DNA from: Methanolobus sp. UBA118
GTDB lineage: Archaea > Halobacteriota > Methanosarcinia > Methanosarcinales > Methanosarcinaceae
DNA length: 6,668 nt
Assembly: GCA_002508635.1 (NCBI GenBank)
Contig: DACO01000201.1
Coordinates: 1 to 6,668 of the forward strand
Reading direction: 5' to 3'
The notes below the pieces were generated by a model. The model was not told where the DNA came from, ran no database searches, and was given only the letters and a program-made list of their open reading frames with translations. The translations under genes were made by a program, and so were the position numbers. Of this stretch, positions 4,711-6,668 are shown piece after piece (within the stretch, counting starts at the first letter, position 1; the number at the start of each line of letters is the position of its first letter).

Positions 4711-4941
4711 ATGGCTGATAATAGTAACAAGGTTCCTGAAAATGTTTCAGGTTCTTACTACGTTGATGAGGAATGCATCGGATGTGAATTGTGTGTGGAT
4801 ACTGCTCCTGATAATTTTAAAATGACAGAAGATGGCACACATGCCTATGTCTACAAGCAACCAGAAGGTGATTCTGAGACAGAGTTGTCTGATGAAGCAC
4901 TATCCAGCTGTCCGGTGGATGCTATCGGGGATGACGGTTAA
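4711..4941 (+). CDS. Ferredoxin with a single [4Fe-4S] cluster
   Basis: 76-residue cytoplasmic electron carrier. Cys22, Cys25 and Cys28 in CIGCELC plus Cys67 in SSCPVDAI supply four ligands for one [4Fe-4S] cluster; there are no other cysteines, so this is not the 2x[4Fe-4S] clostridial type common in methanogens. The length, the VDEECIGCELCVDTAPDNF segment and the loop of about 38 residues between the third and fourth Cys fit the monocluster ferredoxins of the Bacillus and Thermococcus kind. The protein is acidic (many Asp and Glu near the C-terminus). It is transcribed away from the lipoprotein array and ends in a T-rich stretch, so it is probably a single-gene unit. Its redox partners cannot be told from the context. 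Confidence 0.93.
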   Translation: MADNSNKVPENVSGSYYVDEECIGCELCVDTAPDNFKMTEDGTHAYVYKQPEGDSETELSDEALSSCPVDAIGDDG

Positions 4942-4954
4942 AGACTGATTACAG

Positions 4955-4970
4955 ATTTTTCTCTATTTTC
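4955..4970 (+). terminator. T-rich terminator after the ferredoxin gene
   Basis: TTTTTCTCTATTTT begins 14 bases after the stop codon, with no hairpin, which is the usual archaeal oligo-T form of terminator. Confidence 0.5.
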
Positions 4971-5021
4971 TAGTTATCTGTCTTGCCTACTGAATACTAG
5001 CTATTAAACAAATGACAAAAG

Positions 5022-5030
5022 ACTTAAAAA
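5022..5030 (+). promoter_or_regulatory. Putative TATA box of the cation transporter gene
   Basis: ACTTAAAAA lies about 25-30 bases before the ATG at 5053. No Shine-Dalgarno sequence is visible between them. The spacing would place the transcript start at or near the ATG, so the mRNA may be leaderless. Confidence 0.35.
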
Positions 5031-5052
5031 CGGTACTGATCAATATTTGTCC

Positions 5053-5931
5053 ATGGCAGACAGAGAAAAAAACGTGGGCTTTGCTGCCTCCTTAAATATT
5101 CTTTTCACTTTAATTGAGATTGTAGGAGGACTTCTGACAAACAGTTTGGCCCTGCTGGCAGATGCACTTCATGACTTTGTTGATAGTTTTGCATTGATAG
5201 TTGCCTGGCTGGCAGAAAGGCAGGCAAAAAAACCTGCAACTGAAAAAATGACCTTTGGATATCGGAGATTGTCTCTTTTGTCTGCTCTATTCGCTGCTGT
5301 AGTGCTTGTAGCAGGTTCATTATTCATATTATCCCAGGCAATTCCCCGCTTGCTTAATCCTGAACCCGTAGACGCCGGAGGAATCATTCTAATCGCACTT
5401 ATAGGTGTCACTATTAACGGTTTGGGATACTTCAGGCTGAAAAAGGGGCTAAGCCAGAATGAGAAAGTATTGTCCTGGCATCTTCTGGAGGACATTCTGG
5501 GGTGGATAGTCCTTCTCATCGGAGCAGTGATCATGAGATACTGGGACGCACCGATCATAGATCCTATAATGACTATAGGATTCACAGCCTTTGTACTATG
5601 GGGAGTTTCCAGAAATGCAAGGGAAACATTCAATCTTCTTCTGCAAGGTGTTCCCAGTCACATCGACACAGATGAGGTCAACAAGCTGATCCTGTCGGTC
5701 AAAGGGACAAAGAAGGTCCATGATATGCACATATGGTCACTTGAAGGAGAAATAAGTATTCTGACAGCTCATGTTATCGTTGAGGACCAGTATCTTCTGC
5801 AGAGCCCTGATAAAATAAGACAATTAATTAAAGATAAGCTGGAGGACTATGGGATAGAACATTCTACACTTGAACTGGAAAGTGAGGGTTCCTGTTCTGA
5901 TAAGACGTGTGTCTTCAATTTAAATGAATGA
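5053..5931 (+). CDS. Cation diffusion facilitator (CDF) metal transporter, zinc-type
   Basis: 292-residue inner-membrane transporter that would export a divalent metal, probably Zn2+, from the cytoplasm in exchange for protons. Six membrane segments can be picked out (about 8-29, 31-54, 74-97, 108-127, 140-162, 167-186). TM2 carries His40-x3-Asp44 (ALHDFVD) and TM5 His143-x3-Asp147 (WHLLED), the tetrahedral site of zinc-type CDF proteins such as CzcD and ZitB. The cytoplasmic domain (about 190-292) has the family pattern VHDMHIWSLEGE and LTAHVIV, and ends with HSTLELE followed by a Cys pair (GSCSDKTC). The ATG at 5053 is chosen over a TTG at 5047; no ribosome binding site precedes either. Length is normal for the family. 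It stands alone, 111 bp after the ferredoxin, with convergent transcription from 5968-6330. Metal specificity is inferred from motifs only. Confidence 0.93.
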   Translation: MADREKNVGFAASLNILFTLIEIVGGLLTNSLALLADALHDFVDSFALIVAWLAERQAKKPATEKMTFGYRRLSLLSALFAAVVLVAGSLFILSQAIPRLLNPEPVDAGGIILIALIGVTINGLGYFRLKKGLSQNEKVLSWHLLEDILGWIVLLIGAVIMRYWDAPIIDPIMTIGFTAFVLWGVSRNARETFNLLLQGVPSHIDTDEVNKLILSVKGTKKVHDMHIWSLEGEISILTAHVIVEDQYLLQSPDKIRQLIKDKLEDYGIEHSTLELESEGSCSDKTCVFNLNE

Positions 5932-5967
5932 TTCTTTCTATATTGTTTGCATTAAATGAAATAAGAT

Positions 5968-6330
5968 CTATTCACTTATCCAGGTTTTAGCTTCGGTGAG
6001 CTCTTCGTTACTATATGTCTTTACTTCTCCCGGAATGATATGTTTGAACAGTTCCATAGCAGTGATCATCCATTCCACATTGGCTACAACTGCAATCTTT
6101 TCAAATGAAGTGAAGTTCTGTGCATCAAGTTTTACGTCTTCCAGCATAGCCTTCCGACTAAACTTCTCAAAATCCGGACCTAATTGATAGAGTAAACGGA
6201 TCTTCTCGTAATCCTTCAATTTTTCCTCAATTGCAGGAGCCAATATATTGTCATAGTCTTCTCCCTTTACCACACCACTTAGGCGAACTGCTACAACTTT
6301 ATCTGGTAAACCCTGTATTATCTCAATCAT
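5968..6330 (-). CDS. SpoIIAA-like (STAS/SEC14-type) small protein
   Basis: 120-residue cytoplasmic protein of the SpoIIAA-like family. Recognisable family features, in order: an N-terminal strand with VVAVRLSGVVKGEDYDN, then LAPAIEEKLKDYEKIRLLYQ, the LGPDFEKFSRKAMLEDVKL segment, the core strand FEKIAVVANVEWM and a C-terminal HIIPGEVKTYSNEE followed by EAKTWI. Members of this family have an alpha/beta fold and mostly unknown roles; lipid or ligand binding and stress-related regulation have been suggested. The ATG at 6330 follows GGGAG at good spacing. It is convergent with the CDF gene, with only 36 bp between the stop codons, and shows no sign of an operon. Confidence 0.86.
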   Translation of the reverse strand: MIEIIQGLPDKVVAVRLSGVVKGEDYDNILAPAIEEKLKDYEKIRLLYQLGPDFEKFSRKAMLEDVKLDAQNFTSFEKIAVVANVEWMITAMELFKHIIPGEVKTYSNEELTEAKTWISE

Positions 6331-6507
6331 TTTACTCCCATTTCCTTATTATATGCTTATTTTAGTAATAATTGTCGTTAAGAGGAATGCTCTGTCACTG
6401 GCTATACATGTCCTGTGGCTATTACCGGAAGCTAAAAAGAAAGTAATCAGAAAAAAAGAAGGAACGGTGTGAAACAGTTTTGCGCAATCTGCCCTTACGG
6501 GACTTGC
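6331..6507. other. Intergenic region upstream of the SpoIIAA-like gene
   Basis: The left part holds the GGGAG site (6334-6338) and AT-rich candidates for a TATA box of the SpoIIAA-like gene. The right part holds a minus-strand T-run that may end the gene entering from the right. A 39-codon plus-strand frame at 6353-6472 is present but not supported. Confidence 0.45.
6449..6462 (-). terminator. T-rich terminator of the gene entering from the right edge
   Basis: The minus strand reads CTTCTTTTTTTCTG about 50 bases after the stop at 6508, with seven T in a row. A very short CCC/GGG hairpin lies between stop and T-run. Confidence 0.4.
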
Positions 6508-6668
6508 TTATCTGTCCATCCGTTTATAAGGCGAGATCAACTCAAAACTGCTTATATACGGAAAATCGTGTCTGAATAACCTTGTTGCTTCATTTTTGTC
6601 GTTAGCATGTACCGGTACTTCTCTTAGTATCCTGTTGCGTTCATCTTCCCAAAACCTTGCCCAATACA
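6508..6668 (-). CDS. C-terminal part of an unidentified protein (5' end outside window)
   Basis: An open frame enters at the right edge on the minus strand and ends at TAA 6508-6510, giving 52 residues that begin YWARFWEDERNRI and end ISPYKRMDR. Composition is that of an ordinary soluble protein, rich in Arg, Asp, Glu and aromatic residues, unlike the low-complexity lipoproteins. No motif is recognised. A T-run about 50 bases downstream fits a gene end. It could also be a chance open frame, since only the last 159 bases are visible. Confidence 0.55.
   Translation of the reverse strand, partial: YWARFWEDERNRILREVPVHANDKNEATRLFRHDFPYISSFELISPYKRMDR

Noticed and set aside
5105..5633. Minus-strand frames at 5105-5320 and 5169-5633, and the plus-strand frame at 5996-6187
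   Set aside because: They lie opposite the CDF and SpoIIAA-like genes, which are strongly supported by family motifs.
6353..6472. 39-codon plus-strand frame with hydrophobic start and basic end (MLILVIIVVKRNAL...)
   Set aside because: It has no ribosome binding site, starts within the promoter region of the divergent SpoIIAA-like gene and has no recognised relative. A small membrane peptide is possible but unsupported.

Overview
The window looks like chromosomal DNA of a methanogenic archaeon, most likely a moderately halophilic member of the Methanosarcinaceae. This is inferred from AT-rich intergenic DNA, GGGGG-type ribosome binding sites, oligo-T terminators, archaeal lipoprotein signals and very acidic secreted proteins. 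No 16S rRNA or methanogenesis gene is present, so the placement is tentative.

Region 1 (15-4628, all minus strand) is a tandem array of seven related genes or remnants for secreted lipoproteins. Most share a head (basic N-terminus, hydrophobic stretch, lipobox ending in AIGC, then a TDTEDQP-like sequence). After the head comes an acidic, low-complexity, sequon-rich linker. The globular part differs. Three intact genes (15-650, 1250-1840, 2949-3605) carry an amicyanin-like cupredoxin domain. One (2146-2847) carries a fasciclin (FAS1) domain. Two (707-943, 3683-3886) have only head and acidic stretch. One (4242-4628) is a cupredoxin remnant without signal peptide. In every cupredoxin copy the Cys, His and Met copper ligands of the C-terminal loop are replaced by Ser/Ala, Asp/Glu and Phe, so these are probably not type 1 copper proteins. 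Several genes share a C-terminal VP(A/V)D tail. Three have a near-identical upstream block with a 30-bp inverted repeat, and two have matching hairpin-plus-T-run terminators. The array seems to have grown by duplication, domain exchange and gene conversion.

Region 2 (4711-5931, plus strand) holds a single-cluster [4Fe-4S] ferredoxin and a cation diffusion facilitator with the HxxxD/HxxxD metal site of zinc-type transporters.

Region 3 (5968-6668, minus strand) holds a SpoIIAA-like (STAS/SEC14-type) protein of 120 residues and the last 52 codons of an unidentified gene that runs off the right edge.

The lipoproteins probably sit on the outer face of the membrane or in the S-layer space, where fasciclin and cupredoxin-fold domains on glycosylated acidic stalks could serve adhesion, surface structure or metal/redox buffering. 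This is inference. Nothing in the sequence ties the ferredoxin, transporter or SpoIIAA-like gene to the array beyond being next to it.
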